Notes: a model not told the origin generated them from the letters alone. 64,000 bases of DNA from Desulfosudis oleivorans Hxd3 (GCF_000018405.1 NC_009943.1:871001-935000), one strand, 5' to 3'. Shown: positions 8,299 to 17,369, counted from the first letter of the stretch. Translations and numbers: made by a program.

Positions 8299-9462
8299 AT
8301 GAGCAACATCCATCTTGATCATATATCCGTCAGTCCCCTTCTGCCCGAGGTGCAGGAGGCCATGATAGAGGTTATTCGCGATTTTAAGGGAAACCCCTCC
8401 AGCCAGAACGTTGCCGGGGAACTGGCCGCGGAAAAGCTGGAAAAGGCCCGCCAGTCCGTGGCTGACCTGATCAACTGCGACCCCCGGGAGGTGGTGTTCG
8501 TGTCCGGCGGCACAGAGTCCATCAACATGGCCGTTAAAGGCGTGGCCCGCGCCAATGTGGAAAAGGGAAAGCATATTGTCACCTCCAACATTGAGCACAA
8601 CGCGGTCAACCGCAGCGTCAAGCGGCTCATGCACCTGGGATGGAAGGCCACATCCGTGGCCGTGAATGAAAAGGGCAGGGTGGCTCCCGATGAGGTGGCC
8701 AAGGCGATTCGGGAAGACACCATTCTGGTTTCCATCATGCACAGCAACAATGAAATCGGCACGCTTCAGCCCATAGACGAGATCGCAAAGATTACTAAAG
8801 AAAAAAAGGTGCTGCTGCACACCGATGCCGTGGATTCGGTGGGCGTGATTCCCTTTGACGTGCAGCAGGTGGGGGCCGATCTGGTGAGCTTTGCCTCCAA
8901 CCCCTATTACGGGCCCACCGGCGTGGGCGCCCTCTATATCCGTAAGGGGTCGAGAATCTGGCCCATCATCGACGGCGGGGTCCAGGAGCACAACCGGCGG
9001 GCCGGCACGGAAAATCTCATCGGCATCGTGGGCATGGGGGTGGCTGCGGAACTGGCGAAACGGGACATGGACAGGCGGGTGGCCCACTTAAAGAAACTCA
9101 AGGCCCTGCTGGTAAAAGAGCTGCCTAACTATATCGATGAATATTACGTGAACGGTGATATTGACACCAGCCTGCCCAACCTGGTCTCTGTCTCCGTAAA
9201 ATACGTGGAGGGCGAAAGCCTGATGCTGATGCTGGAGGATGCCGGTTACACGGTCTCCACCCGGTCGGCCTGCGCCACCGGTTCACTGCGGGCCTCCCAC
9301 GTGTTGATGTCCATCGGCCTGGACCATGCCGACGCCCAGGGTACCCTGGTCATCACGCCGGGCATTGACAACACCGAGGAGGATATTCTCGGCTTTTTAA
9401 AAGCCCTTCGGGATATCACCAAAGCCCTGCGCGATATCTCTCCGCTGTACAAGAACCGGTAG
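8299..9462 (+). CDS. NifS/IscS-family protein lacking the PLP lysine
   Basis: A 387-residue protein aligned end to end with NifS. It keeps the family framework: SGGTES near 70, SNIEHNAV (the stacking His), MHSNNEIGTLQP, HTDAV at 174-178, and the catalytic Cys at 325 in SACATGSL. The usual histidine-lysine pair that holds PLP (K202 in Azotobacter NifS) is Asn201-Pro202 here (FASNPYYGPTG), and the Gln after HTDAV is Asp179. A normal PLP cysteine desulfurase reaction is therefore unlikely. It may act as a cysteine-bearing cluster partner of the adjacent IscU or take sulfide directly. The start follows the iscU stop by 29 bases. Confidence 0.88.
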   Translation: MSNIHLDHISVSPLLPEVQEAMIEVIRDFKGNPSSQNVAGELAAEKLEKARQSVADLINCDPREVVFVSGGTESINMAVKGVARANVEKGKHIVTSNIEHNAVNRSVKRLMHLGWKATSVAVNEKGRVAPDEVAKAIREDTILVSIMHSNNEIGTLQPIDEIAKITKEKKVLLHTDAVDSVGVIPFDVQQVGADLVSFASNPYYGPTGVGALYIRKGSRIWPIIDGGVQEHNRRAGTENLIGIVGMGVAAELAKRDMDRRVAHLKKLKALLVKELPNYIDEYYVNGDIDTSLPNLVSVSVKYVEGESLMLMLEDAGYTVSTRSACATGSLRASHVLMSIGLDHADAQGTLVITPGIDNTEEDILGFLKALRDITKALRDISPLYKNR

Positions 9463-9486
9463 AACAGTATCGTAGGGTTTTTTTAC

Positions 9487-9515
9487 GGGCGAATCCGCCG
9501 CCGGCGGGTTCGCCC
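9487..9515. terminator. Hairpin between convergent genes
   Basis: GGGCGAATCCGCCG and CGGCGGGTTCGCCC form a long stem with one G-T pair. It lies between the convergent nifS-like and 168-residue genes. The T run is before, not after, the stem on the plus strand, so it is not a textbook terminator. Confidence 0.4.
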
Positions 9516-9541
9516 GCTGTTGTCTGGCCCAACCCCTCGGG

Positions 9542-10048
9542 TCAGAGTTTCCTGCTGTCATAGGCCCAGTGCATCAGGGCCTGGCGCTGCTTCGGCCGGC
9601 AACTCACATCACCCGCGGCGCAGTCTTTGCGAAGATGGCCGATGTGGCGGGTCATGGCCTTCCACCGCTTGATCTGCCGCTCGTCGTCCGGGCACCGCCG
9701 GCCCCGCCAGTAACGGCAGTACCACTGAAACCAGCCACGGGGATCTTCCTGGTAAATCCATCCCTTTTGTCGCCACACCGAAAGCGGCTGGGAGGCATTG
9801 ACACCGAAGCAGTTTGTGTCCGGGTCGTGGCGGTGGGCGCACAGCCGTGCCCCGTCAAACCACTCCTTTGGGAACTCTGCCGCGCAGTCGGTCATGTACT
9901 TTCCACCAAACACCCCCAGATGAAGCATCTCCATGGGCGTAAGATCCGGCGCAAAACCGGGGTAAAAATTTTTACCTTCAGGCGCGGTCAGAAAATAGAC
10001 ATAGCCCTGCTGCATGATGTCGTTGACGGTGATTTTTATTTTTTTCAT
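9542..10048 (-). CDS. Conserved hypothetical protein
   Basis: A 168-residue soluble protein without signal peptide or membrane segment. It is rich in Trp, Cys and His, with YVYFLTAPEGKNFYPGF near the start, HLGVFGGKYMTDC, a Cys-His stretch RLCAHRHDPDTNCFGVN and WFQWYCRYWRGRR later. I recognise it only as a conserved protein of unknown function. The start at MKKIKITVND is used because the longer frame upstream lies over the neighbouring gene. It follows the DUF3795 gene with a 28-base gap and is likely co-transcribed. Confidence 0.75.
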   Translation of the reverse strand: MKKIKITVNDIMQQGYVYFLTAPEGKNFYPGFAPDLTPMEMLHLGVFGGKYMTDCAAEFPKEWFDGARLCAHRHDPDTNCFGVNASQPLSVWRQKGWIYQEDPRGWFQWYCRYWRGRRCPDDERQIKRWKAMTRHIGHLRKDCAAGDVSCRPKQRQALMHWAYDSRKL

Positions 10049-10076
10049 GGAAGGCGCCTTGTGTGTGTCTGCTGTT

Positions 10077-10598
10077 TTACAGCGATCCGTCCAGGTCGTC
10101 GGCCACGGACCTGCCGCAGGCCCGGCATCGCTGGGCTCCTCGAAAAAGCGGGTTGCCGCAGTCCGGGCAGTGGTAGCGGCGGCATTCGGCCCGGGCCCAC
10201 TCAATGCTTCCCTTTTCATCGCCGTGCTCGGCCACCTTTTCTCGCCACAGGGGAATGGCATGCTGCATCACCCGGCGTCCGGTGGCAAGGCCGAAGGTCG
10301 TTATCTGGTCGCAGGGCCACTGGTCGCACTGGTGGCAGGAGTAGTAGCCTTTTTGGCTTACGCACTCCCGTATGGTGCATGCCCGGCAGAAGGCGTACAG
10401 CTTTTCCGGCGGGTCAGCCTGCATACAGCCCAGGCACTCGGTCTCTTCGGGCCGGGTGCCATAGAGGCCGCCCAGAACGGCCTTGAATTTTTTGTTGTTG
10501 TCCCGCGTGGCGATATAGACGCCGCAGGTGCCGCAGTAAAGGCCGCACGGGGCCATCAGTTTTTTGTCGGCGATCTCTTTTTCAGTCCATTCCGGCAC
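10077..10598 (-). CDS. DUF3795-like Cys-rich zinc protein
   Basis: A 173-residue protein starting at GTG 10598 (AGAGGTG just before). Residues 15-110 have the DUF3795 cysteine pattern: CGLYCGTCGVY, ECLGCM, FCRACTIRECV, YYSCHQCDQWPC. The last 35 residues form a separate zinc ribbon (CPDCGNPLFRGAQRCRACG). Seventeen or more cysteines imply bound metal. No enzymatic function is known for this family. It is in a minus-strand cluster with the thioesterase and hemerythrin genes. Confidence 0.8.
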   Translation of the reverse strand: MPEWTEKEIADKKLMAPCGLYCGTCGVYIATRDNNKKFKAVLGGLYGTRPEETECLGCMQADPPEKLYAFCRACTIRECVSQKGYYSCHQCDQWPCDQITTFGLATGRRVMQHAIPLWREKVAEHGDEKGSIEWARAECRRYHCPDCGNPLFRGAQRCRACGRSVADDLDGSL

Positions 10599-10632
10599 GG
10601 CGCACCTCTCTAAAATTTTATGACATATTGGG

Positions 10633-11037
10633 CTATGGGCGGTGGACCGGCAACATGCTCTTGGTTACCCGGGCCGACGCCACCAGCCGTCCCCCGGATG
10701 TCACCCTGACATCGATAAAACAGATTCGGGTGCCGAACTTGACCACCTCGGATGTGAATTCCACCACGTCGCCCAGTTTCAGCGCTCGCATCACCGATAC
10801 CTGCAGGTCGTGGGTCACTGCGTCCACGTCCACCTCCATCAGGCTGAGCAGGCCCCCGTAAGCGCACACATCGCAGAGGAGATAAATGACCCCGCCGTGA
10901 AAAATACCGGCCGGGTTGACCAGGTTTTCCGTTATGGTGAGTACGATTTCGCCGCGGCCCGCGTCCGATTGAATGCCGGTGACACCCAGAAACCGGTGCA
11001 GGGGATGGTCGATGACTTTTTGCAGCCGCTCGTTCAT
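10633..11037 (-). CDS. PaaI-like hotdog thioesterase
   Basis: A 134-residue single hotdog-fold protein. It has the PaaI-family signature NPAGIFHGGVIYLLCDVCAYGG near residues 41-62, with Asn, the HGG turn and the acidic residue on the long helix. Members hydrolyse acyl-CoA thioesters; the acyl group here is unknown. The start overlaps the hemerythrin gene stop by ATGA, showing translational coupling. Confidence 0.88.
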   Translation of the reverse strand: MNERLQKVIDHPLHRFLGVTGIQSDAGRGEIVLTITENLVNPAGIFHGGVIYLLCDVCAYGGLLSLMEVDVDAVTHDLQVSVMRALKLGDVVEFTSEVVKFGTRICFIDVRVTSGGRLVASARVTKSMLPVHRP

Positions 11038-11567
11038 GACGACAGCTCCCGGACAACGGCTTCATACTTTTCGTGAATCATGTTCCGGTCAAAGGCTTCG
11101 AATGCGGCCAGCAGGGTCCTGTCTTCCGCTTCGGTAAAATAGGCCCTGGATGCCGGGAAAAATACCTTGTCTTCCTTTTCAATGTGTTTCGGATAAAATT
11201 CGACCAGGGTGGCCAGACAGTCGGCAATGTCGGCCAGCGCTGTCTGGTCTCCGTTCCGGTATCGGGTGTTGGCCGCCACAAGAGACTTTACCGTGGTCCT
11301 GCCAAACACATGCTCTTCAATCAGTTCATCCATCATGCGCCGGTCTTCGGCGGACATCTTTTTCTCCTTCAGACCGTGAAAGAGAATGTCTTCCTCTTTG
11401 CCGTGGTGGGTGCGGTCGGCATAGGTGCGAACAAAGTCTACCGCTGCATCCACAAACAGGGGGTCGACCGCTCCTTCCATTTGAATGCGTGCCAGCGCAT
11501 CCTTGATAAGGGCGATCATTTTTTCAATCAGACGATGTTCTATCATGAGGGGGCCACGTGCCTGCAT
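11034..11567 (-). CDS. Hemerythrin-domain protein
   Basis: A 177-residue four-helix protein of the hemerythrin HHE family. Iron ligands are visible as H16 (MIEHRLIEKM), HHGKEEDILF near residue 57, EEHVFGR near 85, and FYPKHIEKEDKVFF near 127. Such proteins bind a di-iron centre and sense or store oxygen or act in nitrosative and oxidative stress. AAAGGA precedes the ATG at 11567, which I prefer to an earlier in-frame ATG. It is coupled to the thioesterase gene downstream. Confidence 0.88.
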   Translation of the reverse strand: MQARGPLMIEHRLIEKMIALIKDALARIQMEGAVDPLFVDAAVDFVRTYADRTHHGKEEDILFHGLKEKKMSAEDRRMMDELIEEHVFGRTTVKSLVAANTRYRNGDQTALADIADCLATLVEFYPKHIEKEDKVFFPASRAYFTEAEDRTLLAAFEAFDRNMIHEKYEAVVRELSS

Positions 11568-11642
11568 GAGGATTCCTTTCTTCTGCTGGTGATTGATGGT
11601 GCTGGTCATGCCGGTGAGCCGGTGGCCCTGCCGACGGCAGGA

Positions 11643-12290
11643 TCACTCACTCTCAAGGGACGCGATAAATGAGTCGGCCTGGGCAATGGCGCTTTCCATG
11701 TCGCGGACCAGTGTATCCACATTGGCCTGGATGGTGCTCACCTCCCCGCTCAGGCCGGCGATGGCCCTGGCATTCAGGTTGTGCTTCATGAACAGGACCT
11801 GGTCGCGCAGAGGGATTAAAGCAGGTTCGAGCGTGGCTTCGGCCCGTTTCATGGCCTCCATCAGCTCCGTGTATTTCTGCCGTGTCAGATCATATTTGCG
11901 CTGGCTTGCGTTTCGCAGGGAGTCGCTGTTGTACTGCCTGATTTCCGCGCGCCATTCGTCAAACAGCGCGTCTGAAACATCCTCCACCGCGCGAATGCGG
12001 TCCCGCACACTGGCGGCCCGGGCCTCGGTTTTTTGCAGGGTGTTATTGAACCGGTTGTACGCCTCTTCCAGATCCCCGCTCTGAAAATCGACCACGCTTT
12101 TGAACTGTTCCATGGCTGTCACAAACTGTTGTTTGGCATCGTTCTGGGTGTCGCGAGCCTCCTTGACCCGGTCGACCATGATGTCCCGTTTGTGAATGCC
12201 CACCTTTTCCATGGCCCCGTAATAGAGGGTGCTGCAACCGGCGACAAGCCCGATCATGACGAGTGGAAACACAAATCGTAAAGTTTTCAT
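11643..12290 (-). CDS. DUF2959-like coiled-coil lipoprotein
   Basis: A 215-residue protein with a lipoprotein signal (lipobox LVAGC, Cys19), so it is probably anchored in the outer or inner membrane facing the periplasm. The rest is almost wholly helical and heptad-like (VKEARDTQNDAKQQFVTAME, DFQSGDLEEAYNRFNNTLQK). It matches the DUF2959 family by its YYGAMEKVGIHKRDIMVDRV start. No function is established. Neighbours give no strong clue. Confidence 0.85.
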   Translation of the reverse strand: MKTLRFVFPLVMIGLVAGCSTLYYGAMEKVGIHKRDIMVDRVKEARDTQNDAKQQFVTAMEQFKSVVDFQSGDLEEAYNRFNNTLQKTEARAASVRDRIRAVEDVSDALFDEWRAEIRQYNSDSLRNASQRKYDLTRQKYTELMEAMKRAEATLEPALIPLRDQVLFMKHNLNARAIAGLSGEVSTIQANVDTLVRDMESAIAQADSFIASLESE

Positions 12291-12358
12291 GCAGATCTCC
12301 AGATATGCGGACAGTGTAGAGTGCCGGAACCCGTTTGCGGCCGGGCACCGGAAAAAGA

Positions 12359-13159
12359 TTACGCCGGGGGCTTGACCGCCTCAATGACGGCCGACGCCAC
12401 ATACTCCTCGGCCCGGCTTCCCGGCATCCAGTCGCGAATAAAGGCCCGGCTTTCGACCCTGGGCTGAATGCGGATGTTTTTAAACCCGGCTCGCTTCATC
12501 ATGGCTTCAAGGGACGAAACAGAAACGGCTCCGGCAATACACCCGGCCAACATGAGAGGGTCGTTTCTTATCGTATCTGGCATCTCCGCCGTGGCCACCA
12601 CATCGGAAATCGCCACCCTTCCGCCCGGCTTGAGCACCCGGACCACTTCCTTAAAGACCCGTTCCTTGTCAGGGGAAAGGTTGATCACGCAGTTTGAGAT
12701 CACCACATCCACCGTGCCGTCAGCCACCGGAAGGTTTTCCAGCTCTCCCAGCCGGAACTCCACGTTTTCGGCTCCGAGCTGTTCCGCGTTGCGCCGGGCT
12801 TTGGCAACCATTTCCGGCGTCATGTCCACGCCGATCACCTGTCCTGAATCTCCCACGGCCCGGCCGGCCAGAAAACAGTCGAACCCGCCGCCGCTGCCCA
12901 GGTCCAGTACGGTTTCTCCGGGTTTCAGCGATGCGATGGCCCCGGGGTTTCCGCATCCGAGCCCCATGTTGGCGCCTTCCGGCACAGCGGCGATATCCTC
13001 GGCGGAATATCCCAGGCCCATGGCCAGATCGGTGGCATTCACGGCCCCGTTGCAACAGGAGGGGGCAGCACATCCGCAGCCGGATGCGCCGGATGCCGCC
13101 ACCTTTCCGTAGGCCTGCCGAACCTTCTCCCGAATGTCGTCGTTTTTCATGGTGTTCAT
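12359..13159 (-). CDS. arsM: Arsenite S-adenosylmethionine methyltransferase
   Basis: A 266-residue ArsM-type enzyme which methylates trivalent arsenic. It has the SAM-binding motif ETVLDLGSGGGFDCFLAGR near residue 83 and the arsenic-binding cysteines: Cys in the N-terminal CGCAAPSCC region, ISNCVINLSPDK near 155, and LAGCIAGA near 205. An AGGAG sits very close to the ATG at 13159; the second ATG at 13150 is also possible. No arsR or arsenite pump is next to it, so it stands alone for detoxification. Confidence 0.92.
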   Translation of the reverse strand: MNTMKNDDIREKVRQAYGKVAASGASGCGCAAPSCCNGAVNATDLAMGLGYSAEDIAAVPEGANMGLGCGNPGAIASLKPGETVLDLGSGGGFDCFLAGRAVGDSGQVIGVDMTPEMVAKARRNAEQLGAENVEFRLGELENLPVADGTVDVVISNCVINLSPDKERVFKEVVRVLKPGGRVAISDVVATAEMPDTIRNDPLMLAGCIAGAVSVSSLEAMMKRAGFKNIRIQPRVESRAFIRDWMPGSRAEEYVASAVIEAVKPPA

Positions 13160-13465
13160 TTTCTCCTCTTTTTTCGCGGTATCCTCTGGCCGGATGGTAT
13201 TTTGCTGATGTCGGTCGGCTTCAGGGGTCTGTATGGTTGTCGCGCAAATCGGACGGCCTGTCCGGAAACAGCTACTCGTAAAGGATACTACTTTTTCGAG
13301 AGGTGATAAAGGGGCGGGCCGGATATTTTCAAAACCGGGCGGGACAGCGGGCGTTTCCGTCAGTCGCTTTCGGGATGTGTTCCGTCGGGCTTGTCTTCCA
13401 GTACTTCCCTGGTCTTGGCGGCCAAGCCATGATGTCGCACGCCGATAAAATTCGGCTTATGAATT
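13160..13465. other. Intergenic region, nothing recognised
   Basis: About 306 bases between arsM and the MFS gene. Short open frames exist but lack ribosome sites and similarity. It must contain the arsM promoter; I could not assign one with confidence. Confidence 0.5.
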
Positions 13466-14734
13466 TTATAGTAACGGTTCACGGCTTCTGTCCTGAATCC
13501 ACAATACCACCACAAAGGCGAGCAGGGCGGCCATGGCAAGCAAACCCCAGGGTGCGGTGATCAGGCCGGTTGCCTGGATGAGCCAGGTGGCAAACATGGG
13601 GGTGGCGCCGCCCACCACCCCCACGCCCAGATTATACGCCACCGAGTATCCGGATAGGCGGTCGGTGGCCGGGAATAACTCCACGAACATTGCCGGCGCT
13701 GTTCCCAGAGGCACTGCGATCAGAATCACCGGCACAAACTGTATGACAATCGCGCCAGGGACACCCTTGTCGGAAAGCCATATGTACAGAGGGATGGAGA
13801 GGACGGCCATGATCAGCATGGCGCCGGCAATGAAGTGGGTTCGGCGGAACAGGCGGTCACTCAACCGGCCCGATACCGGGATGAGCACCAGCAGCAGGGC
13901 CGTTGCCGCAGTGTTGATTCCCAGTGCCACGCCTCTGGCCATACCGGTGTGGTCGTGAAGCCACTCCGGCAGATATACCAGCGGCAGATAGAAGGTTACG
14001 CCATAGGCAGAGGCGAAAAGAATCGCCTGAATCATTTCCCGCCGGTTGGTGGTGAACGCCTGGAGCAGGGGTGACGTGGACGGACGTTCATTGTGATGGC
14101 GTACAAAATGTTCTGATCGCGGCAGCCGTCGGCGCAACATGATGGACAGTCCACCGATAATGCCGCCCATGAGGAATGGCAGACGCCATCCCCAGTGCTG
14201 TACCACTTCCGGGGCCATCAGGCTGGTAACGGTGGCCGCGATTCCCGAGCCCAGCAGCATCCCCACCATGCTGCCCGTATTGGCCCAACTGCCGGAGAAA
14301 CCGCGCCGGTTATCCGGTGCTGTTTCCACCAGGTAAGTGACCGAACTGCTGAACTCGCCGCCCACCGACAGGCCCTGGACCAGGCGGAGCAGGACCAGCA
14401 GTATCGGCGCCCAGATCCCCACGGTGTGGTAAGTGGGCAGGCACCCCAGCGCCACAGTGGGCAGGGCCATCATTATCACGGAGATGAACATGGTTTTACT
14501 GCGACCGATGGTGTCTCCCATCCATCCGAAGACGGCCGACCCCAGGGGCCGCATGAGAAAACCGGCGGCAAAAACGCCATAGGTGGCAATCAGGGCGGCC
14601 GTGGTGTTTTCCCCGGGAAAAAACAGCCCGGAAAGGATACCGGCCAGATAACCGTAGAGCGCAAAATCATACCATTCGACAACATTCCCGATAAATCCGG
14701 CGAGCAGTGCGGTATGCCGTTTACTGATCGTCAT
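13466..14734 (-). CDS. MFS transporter, metabolite:H+ symporter (ProP/ShiA-like) family
   Basis: A 422-residue protein with about 12 hydrophobic segments, in the inner membrane. The start (GNVVEWYDFALYGYLAGILS) and GFLMRPLGSAVFGWMGDTIGR with the loop 2-3 motif, plus VQGLSVGGEFSSSVTYLVE, place it in the MHS family that imports osmolytes, dicarboxylates or aromatic acids with protons. The substrate cannot be told. It is transcribed singly between arsM and a secreted unknown protein. Confidence 0.9.
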   Translation of the reverse strand: MTISKRHTALLAGFIGNVVEWYDFALYGYLAGILSGLFFPGENTTAALIATYGVFAAGFLMRPLGSAVFGWMGDTIGRSKTMFISVIMMALPTVALGCLPTYHTVGIWAPILLVLLRLVQGLSVGGEFSSSVTYLVETAPDNRRGFSGSWANTGSMVGMLLGSGIAATVTSLMAPEVVQHWGWRLPFLMGGIIGGLSIMLRRRLPRSEHFVRHHNERPSTSPLLQAFTTNRREMIQAILFASAYGVTFYLPLVYLPEWLHDHTGMARGVALGINTAATALLLVLIPVSGRLSDRLFRRTHFIAGAMLIMAVLSIPLYIWLSDKGVPGAIVIQFVPVILIAVPLGTAPAMFVELFPATDRLSGYSVAYNLGVGVVGGATPMFATWLIQATGLITAPWGLLAMAALLAFVVVLWIQDRSREPLL

Positions 14735-14911
14735 GAATACGACGCCTTTCTTTTTTTGAAAAACGATTTCGGTCAGAACCTTTTTAAAGCGGCGGTCCGG
14801 GGTGTCGGCCTACTGATTTTGACAGACCGGCCATGAGCGATTGTCTGTTCGCGGTGACGGGCACAATCCCACTATAAAGACCGGTGGCGAGGTGTGTCAA
14901 GGCAGGGGGGG

Positions 14912-15838
14912 TTACTTCCATTCATACGCGACCCACGGAACGGCATCGTATAGTTTATTGTCGATAGAAAGGTCCAGAGAACAGGAAGCGTACGCCCCGG
15001 CTCCTTTAAAGGTGATTGCGACAACGACTTGATCAAAGGTCAAAAACGCCACTTTATATTTTTTAATCCGCATGTGCATGATGTTGTTTTCGCGATCCGC
15101 GATTTCGGTTTGGAAGTCCATTTTTTTCCGTGTGGCAATGCTCTGGACAAAGCCGTTCAGGCAGTCGCTGTAGGGCTCCGTATATTCGATCAGCAGGGTC
15201 TGCCCGGGCGCAAGTCCTTCCGGCCCGAGGGGGGAAGAAGGATAAAGCCCGGCAACGGCAATCCGGGCGCTGGTGGTGGCATCGCGCACCTCCACCCGGT
15301 TGTTGAGGATCGTAAAATCCATATCCCGGGTACACAGGCTCAGCATATCCCCCACAAGCGGCCGCCAGATCCAGGACGGCATTGAAGGAGAAATCAGGTC
15401 AAGGCTTATGGCGTCTGAGTCTTCCATGGGACAGGTAAAACTGATCCTGAAATGATCAATGAATGTGGTTCCCGTGTTTTTCACGGCAACAAAACCGGTC
15501 CACGCTTCCTGAAAGGGACGAATCTCGAGCGCGTCTCTGTTCCTGTTCCCGTTTATTACAGCGCCACGGTCCGTAATGACGGCATTCACCACGCCCGGCG
15601 CCGCGGATGGCGCCTCCTTGACCTGTGCCCCCTGATAAGCCGATTGTATTTCGGCGTTATCGGTAATATCCTCGGTGGCATACAGGGCGCACGGATCAAA
15701 AACACCCGCGCCGAGTATCGCGCAGAGGGCCAGCAAAAGGAGTATGTGTGATCGTGTCCCGCATTCTCCGGTTCTCAGGAATCGAAATAAACCTTTTGAA
15801 AGCCGCGGCTTTTCGTCGCCCATGGATAAACCCCGCAT
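14912..15838 (-). CDS. Secreted hypothetical protein
   Basis: A 308-residue protein. A signal-type hydrophobic stretch (HILLLLALCAILGAGVF, near residues 31-47) follows a long basic N-terminus, so export is likely. The mature part is beta-rich with WTGFVAVKNTGTTFIDHFRI and LIEYTEPYSDCLNG, perhaps an immunoglobulin-like or jelly-roll fold, but I recognise no family. Start ATG 15838 has AAGGAG nine bases upstream. Neighbours are another orphan membrane protein and the MFS transporter; no role is suggested. Confidence 0.7.
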   Translation of the reverse strand: MRGLSMGDEKPRLSKGLFRFLRTGECGTRSHILLLLALCAILGAGVFDPCALYATEDITDNAEIQSAYQGAQVKEAPSAAPGVVNAVITDRGAVINGNRNRDALEIRPFQEAWTGFVAVKNTGTTFIDHFRISFTCPMEDSDAISLDLISPSMPSWIWRPLVGDMLSLCTRDMDFTILNNRVEVRDATTSARIAVAGLYPSSPLGPEGLAPGQTLLIEYTEPYSDCLNGFVQSIATRKKMDFQTEIADRENNIMHMRIKKYKVAFLTFDQVVVAITFKGAGAYASCSLDLSIDNKLYDAVPWVAYEWK

Positions 15839-15994
15839 TCTCTGTTTCTCCTTTCACTTCCGATTCAACACGTAGACCCGGCGCGGTCCTGCCAGACCGT
15901 CTACCCCGCAGGAAGGATCACGACAGCAAAGAACGATGATCAAAAGCAGTTAAAGCGCCGTTTTCAGGAACGGTTCTGCGCGCGGGGGCGACCG

Positions 15995-16660
15995 TCACAG
16001 GGTGTCCCATACGGGCTTTTGCAGGAATTCAGAAAGAGTTTTGGCATCCTCCCGGAGTTTGTCCCGGCTGCCGTGGTCAACCACATTGATGCGCCGGCCG
16101 TCCTTTAAGACAAGGTTTAATTCATAACTGTAGTAGGAACTTTTGTTGCCGGTGCAATGCTCGGAGATAAGCTGGAGCGCGTGAATCTCCTTTAACCCGG
16201 CAAAATGCTTAAGCGCTCTCCGGTTCATCACCTCATGGGGGGCGGTCCGCCCTTTCCAGAAGAAGCCGTTGCGCCTGTCAAAGACCACTGGCAGGGTGCC
16301 GAAATAGAGCAGCCCTCCGCCCACGGCGGCAAAGACGGCGCCCACCGCGATGGGCAGAATTGTATCCAGATCGAAAGCCAGACCGCCGGATGATATTTTT
16401 TGGGCCGAGAACCCGATCAGTATGCCCAGGCCGGCAAGAAGAAAAATAAGATAGAAGAGCATGGCGCCGCCGGCCGGCCGGAACTCCAGCCGGTCGGGAT
16501 TGACCGCGACCAGTTTGTGGGTGCGGAAGCTGGCCCCGCCGCTTCTGGCCGGGGTCCAGCCGGTCTGCAGGGCAACCGGGTCGCCAAGGGACGAAGGATC
16601 AAAAGTATGGAGCCGCTGCCCCGCCATGCTTTGCAGGGCTTGCGTCAGCTTCTTGAGCAT
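15995..16660 (-). CDS. Membrane hypothetical protein
   Basis: A 221-residue protein with two central transmembrane segments (about residues 66-84 and 99-121) in a hairpin. A polar N-terminal 60 residues and a cytoplasmic-looking C-terminal domain (LNLVLKDGRRINVVDHGSRD, then KTLSEFLQKPVW) surround them. The C-terminal part resembles the small PH-like domain of DUF-type bacterial membrane proteins, but I do not name a family. It is next to the PilZ gene. Confidence 0.7.
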   Translation of the reverse strand: MLKKLTQALQSMAGQRLHTFDPSSLGDPVALQTGWTPARSGGASFRTHKLVAVNPDRLEFRPAGGAMLFYLIFLLAGLGILIGFSAQKISSGGLAFDLDTILPIAVGAVFAAVGGGLLYFGTLPVVFDRRNGFFWKGRTAPHEVMNRRALKHFAGLKEIHALQLISEHCTGNKSSYYSYELNLVLKDGRRINVVDHGSRDKLREDAKTLSEFLQKPVWDTL

Positions 16661-16712
16661 GGGGTCTCCTGCGTTCGGCCGGCACGGGCCGCTAAAAACA
16701 GGGAGGTTTTAA

Positions 16713-16740
16713 GCCCGAATATTTCATGAAATGTCCGGGC
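16713..16740. repeat. 28-bp palindrome, copy 1
   Basis: GCCCGAATATTTCAT is followed by its near-perfect inverse, directly at the stop codon of the PilZ gene. The same palindrome recurs at 23898-23928 after another stop codon. It may act as a terminator or be a repeat family. Confidence 0.6.
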
Positions 16741-17369
16741 TACGCCTCGGAGCCGGTAGTGGTTTCCGCCCAGGCGGTTCCGATTTCATCCCCAAAATTG
16801 TCGATGAATCCCTCTATCTGGCTTTTCTGAATGGGAAGCAGCCGTCCGAAGGAGACGCAGAGGCTCCAGACCGCCTTGCCGTCTGGAAGGTCGGCCACCT
16901 TGAAGCGGTTGACCACCTTGAAGGGGATTCTGTCCACAATGGTTTCTTGCCCGGGAATCATGATCGACAGGTGTTCCACCTTTTTGAGGACTTCCCCGGT
17001 TTTTTCCCCGTAATGCACGGCAAGGCCCTTCATGCTGATATCCTTCAGCGGGCCGAGCTTTACAGGGGAGGGCCTCAGAACCGGCAGAAGGGAAGGCTTT
17101 GCAGCCACCACAATGGCGCCGTCAATGGCAAACCGCTTCCAGTTCCGCCGTTCTCTGGGTTGTCTGGGCAACACCCTGAACCGGTCCTCCCTGGTGGCCG
17201 CTACAGAGACTGCCGGCGCCATTGCAGGCGAATTTTGTTTCAGGTGTTTTTCGCTTTGTCCGTTTTTTTCCCTGACCTGCTCCCTGAGCATTTCCAGTGC
17301 CTCATCCAGTTCGAGGCCCATTTCCGAACAGTCGACGGTATCCTGCGGGGGTTTTGCCTGATAGGCCAT
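16740..17369 (-). CDS. PilZ-domain protein
   Basis: A 209-residue soluble protein. The PilZ-type c-di-GMP binding pattern begins around residue 70 with RQPRERRNWKRFAIDG (RxxxR-like), followed by a beta barrel with LGPLKDISMKGLAVHYG (the D/NxSxxG motif). The N-terminal 60 residues are helical and charged. Such proteins bind cyclic di-GMP and control motility, surface attachment or secretion; the partner here is unknown. The start at 17369 has AGGAG ten bases upstream. The protein is monocistronic. Confidence 0.85.
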   Translation of the reverse strand: MAYQAKPPQDTVDCSEMGLELDEALEMLREQVREKNGQSEKHLKQNSPAMAPAVSVAATREDRFRVLPRQPRERRNWKRFAIDGAIVVAAKPSLLPVLRPSPVKLGPLKDISMKGLAVHYGEKTGEVLKKVEHLSIMIPGQETIVDRIPFKVVNRFKVADLPDGKAVWSLCVSFGRLLPIQKSQIEGFIDNFGDEIGTAWAETTTGSEA

